NCBI RefSeq assembly: GCF_002368115.1
Contig: NZ_AP018316.1
Location: 4,750,631 to 4,814,630 of the forward strand
Reading direction: 5' to 3'
Length of the DNA stretch: 64,000 nt
Source: Dolichospermum compactum NIES-806
GTDB taxonomy: Bacteria > Cyanobacteriota > Cyanobacteriia > Cyanobacteriales > Nostocaceae
Part shown: positions 8,418 through 17,373 of the stretch, one piece after another
Layout of the letters: each line of letters starts with the position of its first letter
How positions within the stretch are numbered: position 1 is the stretch's first letter
Notes under the pieces: model-generated
What the model saw: only the letters and a program-made list of their open reading frames with translations
The model's database searches: none
What the model was told of the DNA's origin: nothing
Program-made: the position numbers and the translations under genes

Positions 8418-9725
8418 CTAGAATTTTAAGTGGGGATAATTGATTGACGCTTTATGAGGAGAATATACAGAATGAAAAGGATTTTGATGAGGACTAAAAA
8501 CCACACTCTCTAAATCTGGTGCTAAATTTATTTTTCGTGGTAATTTTATTTTAAATATTGAACCTACCCCTAACTGACTTTCGATATCTATTTTTCCTCC
8601 CATCATGTCTACCAGTGAATCAATAATAGCTAAACCCAACCCTGTACCTGAATATTTACGGCCAATACCTTGATCAATTTGGTGAAATGCTCCAAAAATT
8701 TTTTGAATATCTTGAGAAGCAATGCCAATTCCTGTATCTTTCACGGTTATTATAACTTGATTTTGAGTTGTTTCTTGGATTTCTACCCAAATACTCCCAG
8801 ACTCTGTAAATTTTACAGCATTGGAAAGTAAATTGATGACAATTTGTTGTAACCGTACTGCATCATTAAATACTAATGTATTTTCTAGGTCTATTTTAAC
8901 TAGCAAAGATAAATTTTTGGACTCAGCTAAGGGACGAATTTTTGTAACCGCATGACTCACAACTTTTGATAAATCCAATATTTCTGGCTTTAGTTCTAAT
9001 TTCCCGGATTCTAGTTGAGAAAAATCCAGAATTTCATTAATTTTTAGCAGTAAATCTTTGCCATTATTGAGAATTTTCTCTACCATGTCTAGTTGTTGAT
9101 TTGTCAACTGACCAAATTTGGGACGTAAGAGAATCTGTGAAAACCCAATAATTGCATTCATGGGAGTTCTTAGTTCATGGGATATGGTGGCTAAAAATAG
9201 TGATTTGAAGCTAGATATTTCTAATAGTTTAAAGTTTTGGTATTTAATATGTTGCTGTTGTGCTGTTAATTCTTTTTGCTGTAAAACTAGCTGTTCACGA
9301 CTTTCTTTAAGCTGTTGGTTTGCTAAATCTAGCCGCATTTCAGCATGATGTATACGGATGGTAATGCGTAAAATTTGAGCTATGGTTTCTGGTGATAATG
9401 TAGACTTAACAAAATACTCACTAGCACCTAATTTTAGCAACTCTCTGGCTATTTGTTCATTGTCTGAATCTATGAGAATTACTAGCGGAACTTTAATCCC
9501 TGAAGATTGTAATTTATGGATTAATGTGAAACTATCTTGATTTGGTAAGTGATAGTTAAAAAATACGCAATCATAGTGATTATTGATGAGGGCAAAAAAG
9601 GCATGATTCCCATCTTTAACTTCATCAATTTCCATGCTAATAGCTGTTTGGGTCAGAGCTAGACTTACTATTGAGCCATTAGTCTGATCATCGTCTACAA
9701 CTAAGATCTTCAGATTCTCTTCCAT
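8418..9725 (-). CDS. Receiver-histidine kinase with degenerate receiver
   Basis: 435 residues. The N-terminal receiver (about 5-125) has the acidic pair (VVDDD) and a late Lys (YFVKS), but the phospho-acceptor position is Asn (VFFNYHLPN) and the switch Thr region is altered (VILIDSD). A coiled linker (about 130-170) precedes H-box SHELRTPMNA, N-box LLSNAVKFTES, G1 DTGIGIASQD and G2 GTGLGLAI of an intact kinase core. It is cytosolic, with no transmembrane segment. The kinase should be catalytically competent while the receiver probably acts as a fixed interaction domain (inference). The gene is bracketed by the two MITE copies. Confidence 0.9.
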   Translation of the reverse strand: MEENLKILVVDDDQTNGSIVSLALTQTAISMEIDEVKDGNHAFFALINNHYDCVFFNYHLPNQDSFTLIHKLQSSGIKVPLVILIDSDNEQIARELLKLGASEYFVKSTLSPETIAQILRITIRIHHAEMRLDLANQQLKESREQLVLQQKELTAQQQHIKYQNFKLLEISSFKSLFLATISHELRTPMNAIIGFSQILLRPKFGQLTNQQLDMVEKILNNGKDLLLKINEILDFSQLESGKLELKPEILDLSKVVSHAVTKIRPLAESKNLSLLVKIDLENTLVFNDAVRLQQIVINLLSNAVKFTESGSIWVEIQETTQNQVIITVKDTGIGIASQDIQKIFGAFHQIDQGIGRKYSGTGLGLAIIDSLVDMMGGKIDIESQLGVGSIFKIKLPRKINLAPDLESVVFSPHQNPFHSVYSPHKASINYPHLKF

Positions 9726-10616
9726 CGGTTTTTCTTCTGGCTGTCAAATACAGATTTATATTCAGCATTACTATTTTTACAGTTTCTAGATTATACAAAT
9801 AATGAACATAATTTTCTGGTGAATGAGCAGATTTATTTCCAGGTAAAAGAAATACTTTATCCACTTAAAAACATTGTAAATTAGTAATTCATTAACTGTC
9901 CTCACCCATTAGTGAGAGTTGCATGGAAACATTATCTACCATTGGCTTAAGTGTTTTTATTTAAATATTGGTAATAATTGTCATGTAAAAAATTATTTGC
10001 GTCACACATATAAATAGGTTTTTAGCCTAGATATCAGGATTAGAAGTTTTTTTGGTGTCTGATAGCATACTGTGATAATAGTAATACTCGCATATTCCCT
10101 AACTGCTGTGTTGAATCCATAGTAAATTTCATGATAGTACCATAACTGTAATTTTTCTGATTGGTCTCAATAATTTCATTTGTTTTGGGAGAAATATCTA
10201 TATATCTTTAGCTAGATTTTACAGCTATGGATATTCAAAAATCAATTACTTATTATTCCTATTGGTAGATGTCTATTGTTTCACAGATCATATATGCTGA
10301 GGAATGGATAAATTAAATACAATTCTAGGACTTACGCACGCTCATTAATTTACCATGATATGAATAAACAAAATTGCGTCGTTTTCGGCTTTGGGAATAA
10401 CTTATTGAGTAGGGTGCGTCAGATAGAGGGAATCTGTTTTTTTGTCAAAATATCGTGTCTGACGCACCCTACAAGGGATAAAATTTACCTCACATATTTG
10501 GGGAATCTTGTCAATGCGTAAATCCTAAATTCTTAAAAATCAGCTTTTTCTCCTACTTTTTGCTATTGGTAATACTTCCTTCAGAAGTCATCTGATTATC
10601 ACGGGTGTAATAAATA
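9726..10616. other. Long AT-rich intergenic region containing MITE copy B
   Basis: About 890 bases between divergent signalling genes. Apart from the MITE at 10327-10526 I see no ORF, RNA-like structure or repeat that I can name in the AT-rich part (9760-10320). Promoters for both flanking genes must lie here. Confidence 0.5.
10327..10526. mobile_element. MITE with AGGACTTACGCA termini (copy B)
   Basis: 200 bases with the same terminal inverted repeats and flanking TA as copy A, in the same orientation. It lacks the 23-base internal palindrome present in copy A, so it shows the probable ancestral form. It ends about 90 bases before the regulator start codon. Confidence 0.8.
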
Positions 10617-11339
10617 ATGAGTGACATTAGCATTCTATTAATTGAAGATCATGATTTAACGCGCATGGGACTCAAAACTGAATTGCAGTTGCATGGCGGT
10701 TTTAAGGTGGTGGGTGAGGCGTCCAGTGGGAATCTGGGACTAAAACTGCTAGAAACAACTAAACCGGATGTGGCTGTGATAGATGTCGGTTTACCCGATA
10801 TGGATGGGATTGAACTGACGCGCAAGTTTAGACGTTATCAGGCGGAAACAGGACAATCGCAGACCAAAATATTGATTTTGACGATGAATAATTCAGAAAA
10901 TGTGGTTTTGGCAGCCTTTGCCGCCGGCGCAGATTCTTATTATATGAAGGATACAAGTGTTAATAAATTCATTGAGGCTGTACAAGCAACGTTTCATGGT
11001 AACTCTTGGATTGATCCGGCGATCGCTAGTATAGTATTACGGAAAATGCGTCAAGGTGTCCCCGGTGATCATCAATCATTTGATAAGCCGAAAACTGTCA
11101 AAATTGAAGCCCTAGAAACAGAATATGAACAAGTTTTAGAAACTTACCCCCTCACCCAACGGGAACTGGAAATTCTGGCATTGATTGTGGCTGGTTGCAG
11201 CAATGGACAAATAGCCGAGAAGTTATATATTACTGTAGGTACGGTCAAAACTCATGTTCGCAATATTTTAAATAAACTCTGTGCTGATGATCGTACCCAA
11301 GCAGCAGTTCGGGCTTTACGTTCCGGTTTGGTGGTTTAG
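10617..11339 (+). CDS. NarL/LuxR-family response regulator
   Basis: 240 residues. Complete receiver (IEDHD acidic pocket, acceptor in VIDVGLPDMDG, switch Lys in YYMKDTS) followed by a LuxR-type helix-turn-helix (LTQRELEILALIVAGCSNGQIAEKL...VKTHVRNILNKL, about 178-235). Family knowledge: phosphorylation promotes DNA binding and transcription control. It is the only classical DNA-binding output in this signalling cluster and is a candidate partner of the kinases at 6920 and 8418, although it is divergently placed and separated by MITE-bearing DNA. Confidence 0.92.
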   Translation: MSDISILLIEDHDLTRMGLKTELQLHGGFKVVGEASSGNLGLKLLETTKPDVAVIDVGLPDMDGIELTRKFRRYQAETGQSQTKILILTMNNSENVVLAAFAAGADSYYMKDTSVNKFIEAVQATFHGNSWIDPAIASIVLRKMRQGVPGDHQSFDKPKTVKIEALETEYEQVLETYPLTQRELEILALIVAGCSNGQIAEKLYITVGTVKTHVRNILNKLCADDRTQAAVRALRSGLVV

Positions 11340-11398
11340 GGAAGGAGTCAGGAGTCAGGAGTCAGGATAAAGAAGGGAGAATGAATAAAAAAATTACC

Positions 11399-11433
11399 AA
11401 TTGACCAATGACCAATGACTAATGACCAATGAC
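11399..11433. repeat. AATGACC heptamer array overlapping a gene end
   Basis: Four to five copies of AATGACC/AATGACT. The array overlaps the last five codons and the stop codon of the LpxB-related gene: GTC-ATT-GGT-CAT-TAG is read straight from the repeat. A GAGTCAG heptamer array also lies nearby at 11344-11368. Confidence 0.75.
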
Positions 11434-12747
11434 CCTTTCTTGTAAACATTCTGCAATCCGTTGTGCTGCACCTGCACGTCCCATGCGTTGAATGCCGTTT
11501 TCAGCGATCGCATGGAGGATGTCAGGATTTTTGAGGAGAGATTGGATGGCTGGGAGAACTTGTGATGGTTGGTTGACAAGGGTGAGGGATATGCCTAAAA
11601 GCCGACTTTGGGCTTCTGCAAAACCGGGGTTATATTGAGGACCATTACCAGGGATAGCGATCGCAGGTTTTCCCAAACCGATGAATTGTTCCGTTGCTGT
11701 TCCAGCCATAGCGATCGCCACATCACCTAAATACAAGCAGTCATTATAGGCTTGTTGGGTCAAGATGAAGTAAGAATTTTTTTGTTGAAAAGTCAAACTG
11801 TCGGGGTCAGAAATTGGTAAAGGAGATTGCTCACACCGTCGCCAACCTTGGATATGTAAACTTTGTGATAAAATACTACAATCTAAACCAGGAGCGATCG
11901 CCCCTAAAAAAATCATCGTCCCCGCAGCCCCAAAAAAAGAATCTGGTCGTCGTAAACCAGCCATCAGTGCTGATACAGCAATCATGATGATTTCCCAATT
12001 ATTGTAAGCTTCCGGCGCACGAGAACCGGGCAACAGAGTCACAACAAAAGGCCGAATCACCTCTTCGAGTTCAGCATCAGGAGGATATAACTGTTGTGCA
12101 GTTAAACTCGTCTGTAACCCATCCATCATGGGATTCCCCACATCTACAGCGGGAATTGACCATTTTTTGAGAATTTCCGTAGTCAGAGAATCTCTAGGAA
12201 ACACCGCCCGACAACGACCACGACTCATCAACCACCTTTCCCAAGGATGGTAAATCGAACCAGAAAAATTTTCCCACCATGCGGACCTTGATTTCCTCGG
12301 TAACAATCCCATTTCGTCGCGGACATAATATTCTGATTTAGCCGTCCCCACAAAAGCATAATCAGCACCACTAATCACTGCAAACAGCAAAGGAACAATA
12401 TCCCCTACAGCGAGAACAGCCTTTTGATTACCTAACTTAGTTTGTGAACTTACCCAACGGCGGATAGATTGAATTTGATTAAGAGTCAACTGCACCAAAC
12501 CACCGCCAACATCACGCATTAATTCACGGCTATCCATATAAATAAAACCACCAGAAGGCATAGTTCGCACCTTACCAATCAGAGGAATATCTATTTTTTG
12601 ATAAGCACGTCCTTCACCCACTATTGGTAAAGCAAAAATATCTGGTGGAGAAGATAATTGTTGTAAAGCCTGGATAATCCGCACAGCAATCATATCTTCC
12701 CCATGACCATTGCTTAAAACTAATAACTGTAATGGAGAATTGATCAT
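11419..12747 (-). CDS. LpxB-related (lipid-A-disaccharide synthase-like) cyanobacterial protein
   Basis: 442 residues. The N-terminus LLVLSNGHGEDMIA and the C-terminal half (VAIAMAGTATEQFIGLGKPAIAIPG, then GPQYNPGFAEAQ) fit the conserved cyanobacterial LpxB-related family with a GT-B fold. True LpxB transfers UDP-2,3-diacylglucosamine to lipid X; whether this relative does so is unknown. The internal LLPGSRAPEAYNN matches the LPGSR motif of LpxB/MurG-like enzymes. The extreme C-terminus (VIGH-stop) derives from a heptamer array. The next gene upstream is a sugar ABC permease on the same strand, 110 bases away. Confidence 0.85.
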   Translation of the reverse strand: MINSPLQLLVLSNGHGEDMIAVRIIQALQQLSSPPDIFALPIVGEGRAYQKIDIPLIGKVRTMPSGGFIYMDSRELMRDVGGGLVQLTLNQIQSIRRWVSSQTKLGNQKAVLAVGDIVPLLFAVISGADYAFVGTAKSEYYVRDEMGLLPRKSRSAWWENFSGSIYHPWERWLMSRGRCRAVFPRDSLTTEILKKWSIPAVDVGNPMMDGLQTSLTAQQLYPPDAELEEVIRPFVVTLLPGSRAPEAYNNWEIIMIAVSALMAGLRRPDSFFGAAGTMIFLGAIAPGLDCSILSQSLHIQGWRRCEQSPLPISDPDSLTFQQKNSYFILTQQAYNDCLYLGDVAIAMAGTATEQFIGLGKPAIAIPGNGPQYNPGFAEAQSRLLGISLTLVNQPSQVLPAIQSLLKNPDILHAIAENGIQRMGRAGAAQRIAECLQERVIGH

Positions 12748-12857
12748 TTTTCTAAATACTAGGAGTCAGGGGTGGAATTGTTGAGAATGGCTTTTGCATA
12801 TTCCCCGGATTGCCATATCCGGGGTTCAGAAGCTTGATGATTTTTTTATCTGCATTT

Positions 12858-13691
12858 TTAACCCTTGACTCCACTCCCCGTATCAGTAGGGACAATGTAT
12901 TTTTGTAAAAACAAAAATAATACTAACACTGGAGTAATAGAAATTACTGAACCAGCAGCCACTAACCGCCAATCTAAGGAAAATGTTCCCGCTAACTTAG
13001 CTACCCCCAATGGTAGAGTATATAAACTTTCATCCTGAATGACAATTAAAGGCCACAAGAAGTCACTCCAAGCACCAATAAAGACAAAGATAGCCAAAGT
13101 AATTAAGGCTGGGCGAATGGCAGGTAGCATTACGCACCACCATAATCCTAACTCAGAACTGCCATCTAAGCGAGCCGCTTCCTCAATTTCTTTTGGCACA
13201 CTTATCAAAGCTTGTCGGAGTAAAAATATACCAAAAGCAGATGCTAAACTCGGAAAAATTATACCTAAGTAACTATTTCGCAATCCTAGTTGCACTGTTA
13301 AAATATATAAAGGAATCATGACAATTTGGAAGGGAATCATAATTGTGGACACAATGGCAATAAAAATCCCATTTCTGCCCACAAATGATAGTCTAGCCAA
13401 GGGGTAAGCCGCTAAGGAACAAAATAACAAATTTAAACCAACTGTTAATACTGATACTAATATACTATTGTATAAATAAGTTCCAAAAGGTAGAGATTGC
13501 CAAACTCTGGAGAAGTTTTCTAATGTTGGTTGATTGGGTAATAATTGGGGTGGTGACTGCCAGATATTTTCCGTTGGTGATTTTAAGGCTGTACTGATCA
13601 ACCATAATAATGGAAATAGCATCACCAGAGCGATCGCTCCTAGTATGCCATAAATAGCTAAGGTTTGAATGCGAGAGTTTTTAAGAGTCAT
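12858..13691 (-). CDS. Carbohydrate ABC transporter permease (MalG/UgpE type)
   Basis: 277 residues with six predicted membrane segments (first at about 12-34, last at about 250-268) and the cytoplasmic EAA loop EEAARLDGSSELGLWWCVMLPAIRP (about 163-187) that docks the ATPase. The family forms one half of the permease dimer for import of sugars or polyols. No binding protein, MalF-type partner or ATPase is visible in the window, so the rest of the transporter must be elsewhere. Substrate not assignable from sequence. Confidence 0.9.
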   Translation of the reverse strand: MTLKNSRIQTLAIYGILGAIALVMLFPLLWLISTALKSPTENIWQSPPQLLPNQPTLENFSRVWQSLPFGTYLYNSILVSVLTVGLNLLFCSLAAYPLARLSFVGRNGIFIAIVSTIMIPFQIVMIPLYILTVQLGLRNSYLGIIFPSLASAFGIFLLRQALISVPKEIEEAARLDGSSELGLWWCVMLPAIRPALITLAIFVFIGAWSDFLWPLIVIQDESLYTLPLGVAKLAGTFSLDWRLVAAGSVISITPVLVLFLFLQKYIVPTDTGSGVKG

Positions 13692-13801
13692 TATCTTGAT
13701 AAAAATGATTAAACACGAAAGTAATTAACCTAATAATACAAAAAAATAACTAAATTTTGCGATATGATGAAATCGAAATTTTCAAAACAAGTAATATTTT
13801 C

Positions 13802-14638
13802 ATGAAACTAGTTCTGAAAATAGCGGCATTTGTTACCATAATTATTTTTGTTAGTGTTAGCTTAGTCTCTATTCACAAAATTTCCCAAAGTCAGCCAACA
13901 CAAACCCCTCAAATCACGGCAGACTGTATAACTAACCCCAACGTACCTTGTCATAGCTCAACAACATCTGTAAATACACAATTTATTCCCAATCAGCAAT
14001 TAGATGATCAAGAGCGTTTCTTAGCAGTAATCGCCAAAAAAATCCCCACAATTCCCCAAATTGATACTTTTGAATATACTTTACTGCGTACTTATGGGAC
14101 AGTATTTATTAATCAAAAGCCAGGAATTAACCTACCAGAAAAAGTGATTTTAGATAACGAATCAGCAACCCAATCTTTTCAGGATGCAATTAGTATAGCT
14201 TTAGTAAATGACACACAAGAATGTTATTTACAAAAAACAGCCGCTACCGCTTTAAATCAAGCCAAAAGTTTAGCAACCATTCCTTTAAAATCAGGTTACG
14301 CTGGAGATTGTCTTCGCGATTTTGCCACCAATTTAAGATTTTGGAACAAATACGCAAATAGCGAAACATTAACACAAGTAAAAGCCGGAAAAGAAACAAA
14401 AATTCTCGGCTTAGTTGCCCCCCCTGGCACATCACAACATCTTTGGGGATTAGCAATTGATTTACAAGTATCAACATCAGCCCAAAGACAGGCTTTAAAT
14501 GAAAATGGCTGGTTTCAAACTGTAGTTAGTGATCTTCCCCATTGGACTTATTTAGGCTGGAGTGAAGATGATTTACCCAAATTTGGATTACAACAAAAAA
14601 TTGTCCAAGGAATTAAATATTGGGTAACACCCATTTAA
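13802..14638 (+). CDS. D-alanyl-D-alanine carboxypeptidase, VanY-like (M15B)
   Basis: 278 residues from the ATG chosen here; an upstream TTG at 13757 would add 15 residues but would bury the hydrophobic start. An N-terminal membrane/signal segment (about 5-24) is followed by a Thr/Gln-rich linker and a peptidase domain. Zinc-site motif SQHLWGLAIDLQV (about 220) matches SxHxxGxAxD of VanY/DdpX, and PHWTYLGW near the C-terminus supplies the second His. Expected role: trimming terminal D-Ala from peptidoglycan stem peptides in the periplasm. It is divergent from the ABC permease. Confidence 0.85.
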   Translation: MKLVLKIAAFVTIIIFVSVSLVSIHKISQSQPTQTPQITADCITNPNVPCHSSTTSVNTQFIPNQQLDDQERFLAVIAKKIPTIPQIDTFEYTLLRTYGTVFINQKPGINLPEKVILDNESATQSFQDAISIALVNDTQECYLQKTAATALNQAKSLATIPLKSGYAGDCLRDFATNLRFWNKYANSETLTQVKAGKETKILGLVAPPGTSQHLWGLAIDLQVSTSAQRQALNENGWFQTVVSDLPHWTYLGWSEDDLPKFGLQQKIVQGIKYWVTPI

Positions 14639-14719
14639 CAGGAGTCAGGAGTCAGGAGTCAGTATGAAGAAGAAGGAAGAAGTAAATTAATTAATTTATC
14701 CCCCTGCCCCTGCCCTTAC

Positions 14720-14929
14720 AAGGTGTAGGTTTTTTACATTCTGGTGAGGGCAAGACTTGGGCGACAAGGTGGACAAGATGACAAGGGAGGAAAACCCTAC
14801 AGGATGATGTTTTTTGGCAACAATAACACACCGTTAAAAGACTATTGTGCGGATAAAATCTTCCTTGTCTACTTTCCCTCCAAGTCTTCCCAGTCTTGCC
14901 TTCACAGACAATATTAAAAACCTACCCTT
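14720..14929. repeat. Long imperfect inverted repeat (MITE-like)
   Basis: The two ends (AAGG-GTAGGTTTTT...GGGCAAGACT and its inverse) match over about 60 bases with mismatches, leaving a central AT-rich segment. It is non-coding. GAGTCAG heptamers lie just before it at 14641-14663, and TGTTCCC-type heptamers lie after it (about 14948-14987). Confidence 0.55.
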
Positions 14930-15025
14930 GTCAGCTGCCCCTGCCCCCTGTTCCTTGTTCCCTCCTCCTTGTTCCCTGTTCCCTGTTATAAATAAACATA
15001 TATCTAAATATTTGGAGTATTAACA

Positions 15026-15604
15026 ATGAGTTTATTTGATGATTTAAGTCGGTTTTTAGAAAGTCGTTTAGAAGAATTCTTGCGAAATAATCCTCATTTA
15101 GAGTTAGAAGCACTATTAGAACAACTGCGGGAACAAGAAGAAGATACATTAAAATTAATTGCCGAGTTACAATTGCAAGAGAAGCGATCGCAAGATGAAA
15201 TCCTCTCCACAGCCCAAGAAATTCAAAAATGGCATATCCGTATTCAAAAAGCCCAAGCCGCAGGTAGACAAGACTTAGCCACCCCAGCCCAAGAACGAGA
15301 AGCAGCGCTACTGCGGGAAGGAAATCAAATGTGGGGACAAATGCAAGGTTTGAAAGAACGCATTAACCAATCCCAAGAACTACTTCGCAAAATTCAACAA
15401 CGTCGTCAAGAAGTCCAAACCAAAGCAACCGAATTACAAACAGCAAGAACCAAAGCACAAACCCAACAAAGATTAGAAACCGAAACTCATGGCTGGAATA
15501 CAGCTACTAATTATAACAGTAATTTTGACGACTTAGAAGACACATTTCGCCGTTGGGAAACTGAAGACGAATTAGAAAAACTCAAACGCAACATGGGAAA
15601 ATAA
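15026..15604 (+). CDS. Coiled-coil protein of a conserved cyanobacterial family (TIGR04376-like)
   Basis: 192 residues beginning MSLFDDLSRFLESRLEEFLRN and then almost wholly charged, Gln/Glu-rich heptads (about 25-150), so a long coiled coil. No signal peptide or catalytic motif. The N-terminus and coiled-coil plan match my recollection of the cyanobacterium-specific TIGR04376 family; function unknown. A terminator-like hairpin follows 17 bases after the stop. Confidence 0.75.
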   Translation: MSLFDDLSRFLESRLEEFLRNNPHLELEALLEQLREQEEDTLKLIAELQLQEKRSQDEILSTAQEIQKWHIRIQKAQAAGRQDLATPAQEREAALLREGNQMWGQMQGLKERINQSQELLRKIQQRRQEVQTKATELQTARTKAQTQQRLETETHGWNTATNYNSNFDDLEDTFRRWETEDELEKLKRNMGK

Positions 15605-15860
15605 TTATGCACAGAAAGATACCCGACTTCTTTGAGAAGTCGGGGATATGAACCTGATTAACGTTTATATTACCATCAACCCAGAGATTTTCAGGAAAAG
15701 CAATATCTATTTCTTGATTATCATTTAAAGTTAATTTAACAGATTGATTAGCAAAATTGTTAATAGCATTTTTTTCTGGACGAACTAATTTAAAACTTCC
15801 GTCCAAACGCCGTTCAAACTCTCGATATTCATCAGCAATTACAGAACCAATCGCCAGCAA
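15582..15860 (-). pseudogene. Hypothetical gene remnant cut at its 5' end by a tandem array
   Basis: About 60 residues (IADEYREFERRLDGSFKLVRPEKNAINNF onward) look protein-like. The only possible start is TTG, and directly upstream the frame enters the 37-bp repeat array. The last residues read through the terminator palindrome. I do not recognise the family. My reading is a gene whose front half was replaced by the array; a very small intact gene is the alternative. Confidence 0.3.
15621..15647 (+). terminator. Terminator-like hairpin (CCCGACTTCT family)
   Basis: Perfect stem CCCGACTTC/GAAGTCGGG with a TTTGA loop. The same palindrome, longer, follows ftsH (25560) and rpe (47371), and a diverged form sits at 38342. 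It is probably an interspersed palindrome used as a transcript end; there is no T-tract. Confidence 0.6.
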
Positions 15861-15866
15861 AGATTT

Positions 15867-16223
15867 TGCCCCTACCCTGATTCTTGGGCAACCACGGGGG
15901 GTTTGCCCCTACCCTGATTCTTGGGCAACCACGGGGGGTTGGGCAACCACGGGGGGTTGGGCAACCACGGGGGGTTGGGCAACCACGGGGGGTTTGCCCC
16001 TACCCTGATTCTTGGGCAACCACGGGGGGTTGCCCCTACCCTGATTCTTGGGCAACCACGGGGGGTTTGCCCCTACCTTGATTCTTGGGCAACCACGGGG
16101 GGTTTACCCCTACCCTGATTCTTGGGCAACCACGGGGGGTTTGCCCCTACCCTGATTCTTGGGCAACCACGGGGGGTTTGCCCCTACCCTGATTCTTGGG
16201 CAACCACGGGGGGTTTGCCCCTA
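15867..16223. repeat. Tandem repeat array, 37-bp unit with 18-bp sub-units
   Basis: Eight copies of a unit containing TGCCCCTACCCTGATTCTTG then GGCAACCACGGGGGGTT, plus three extra copies of the short unit GGGCAACCACGGGGGGTT between copies 2 and 3. Copies differ by single bases. Related GGGGCAA/CCCCCGTGGTTGCC sequence forms a 25-bp array at 34538 and a single copy at 54341. ORFs across it on either strand are artefacts of its periodicity. Confidence 0.9.
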
Positions 16224-16296
16224 CTTCCAAAAATCAATGATAAAAAAAGGTAGTTTTGTTCAAGACAAAACCACCTCCTCAAAAAGTAAACTCAAG

Positions 16297-17373
16297 TTAA
16301 CGAGCTTGTCCGTGAGCAGAAGCCGCATCAATGGGCTTCATCAGATATAATTGTAATAACTGCCAACCATGGGATACATAGATTGGGAATTTTTGGAAGA
16401 ATTGCAGGAATTTAGGAGTATTAGAGCTAGAAATTGCTGCCAATTTTTCGTTATTTTTGACGCAAACATCTAAACGCTGATAAAACGCTGGGTTCTCAAC
16501 ATCCAAAATAACTGGGAAGACTCTACCAGCAGTTTCATTAGTCTTCTTGATTACATGAATATCATAATCACGCGCATCCAAGCCCAAGGAAGCATAGAAA
16601 TCTTTGCGTTGAATATCATTGAGATACATAGTTGCAAACACTGACAACAAGAAGAAGCGACTCCATAGTTTTGCTCTCCAGTCATTCAACATTTGTGGCT
16701 GCGCTCTCATAACCGCATCAAAGAAATCACCGTGACGGTTTTCATCCTGACACCAGTTCTCAAAAAAGTTGAAAATTGGATAAATTTGATCTTCAGGATG
16801 GGCTTCTAAATGACGATAAATGGTGATATAGCGCCAATAACCAATCTTTTCAGAAAGATAGGTAGCGTAGAAGATGAATTTGGGCTTAAAGAACGTATAA
16901 CTACGGCTCTTAGTCAAAAATCCTAAATCTAAAGAAAGATTAAAGTCTGACATAGCTTTGTTCAAGAACCCAGCATGACGGGCTTCATCCCGTGACATCA
17001 GGTTAAAGCCTTCAGCTAAAAGAGGGCTTTTATCCTTCAAGCGACGGCCGAGTTCTTTGTATAGCAAGAAGCCGGAAAATTCTGCTGTACAAGAACGTTC
17101 GAGAAATTCAACGAACAATTTGCGAGTTTCTCCGTCAATAGAGTCCCAAGATTTTTCAAACTGAGCATCCCGAACAAAGTGATGGCGGTTGTAGTCAATG
17201 CGGAATTCTGCAATAATAGCTTCTAATTCCTCTTCATTGACGGAAAGATCCATCTGCGCCATTTCATCGAAATCGGTTGTGTAAAACCTTGGTGTTAAAA
17301 GGGTTTCTTTAGCAGGGGACTTAATTCCAGAACGGATTTCGTCAAAGCCTGGTTTTTTGAGGGAGTCTACCAT
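16297..17373 (-). CDS. acsF: Magnesium-protoporphyrin IX monomethyl ester aerobic (oxidative) cyclase
   Basis: 358 residues, the normal length for AcsF. It forms the isocyclic ring of chlorophyll (Mg-protoporphyrin monomethyl ester to divinyl protochlorophyllide) using O2 and a di-iron centre. Iron-ligand motifs are visible: TAEFSGFLLYKELGRRL, MSRDEARHAGFLNKA and CQDENRHGDFF. It works at the thylakoid/plasma membrane without a transmembrane span of its own. It stands alone here with about 310 bases of upstream non-coding DNA for its promoter; the tandem array lies about 75 bases beyond its stop. Presence of acsF marks the host as an oxygenic phototroph. Confidence 0.97.
   Translation of the reverse strand: MVDSLKKPGFDEIRSGIKSPAKETLLTPRFYTTDFDEMAQMDLSVNEEELEAIIAEFRIDYNRHHFVRDAQFEKSWDSIDGETRKLFVEFLERSCTAEFSGFLLYKELGRRLKDKSPLLAEGFNLMSRDEARHAGFLNKAMSDFNLSLDLGFLTKSRSYTFFKPKFIFYATYLSEKIGYWRYITIYRHLEAHPEDQIYPIFNFFENWCQDENRHGDFFDAVMRAQPQMLNDWRAKLWSRFFLLSVFATMYLNDIQRKDFYASLGLDARDYDIHVIKKTNETAGRVFPVILDVENPAFYQRLDVCVKNNEKLAAISSSNTPKFLQFFQKFPIYVSHGWQLLQLYLMKPIDAASAHGQAR

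Noticed and set aside
13757..13801. Upstream TTG start for the VanY-like protein
   Set aside because: It would place a polar segment before the signal sequence; the ATG at 13802 gives a normal signal anchor.
15867..16223. Possible CRISPR array
   Set aside because: The units are contiguous with no unique spacers; the long unit is made of repeated sequence throughout, and no cas genes are nearby.
15757..16350. Several overlapping ORFs encoding Gly/Trp/Pro-rich repeats (GQPRGVGQPRGV-type)
   Set aside because: They are produced by the 37-bp and 18-bp tandem DNA repeat and exist in several frames at once; no start signals and no protein-like composition.
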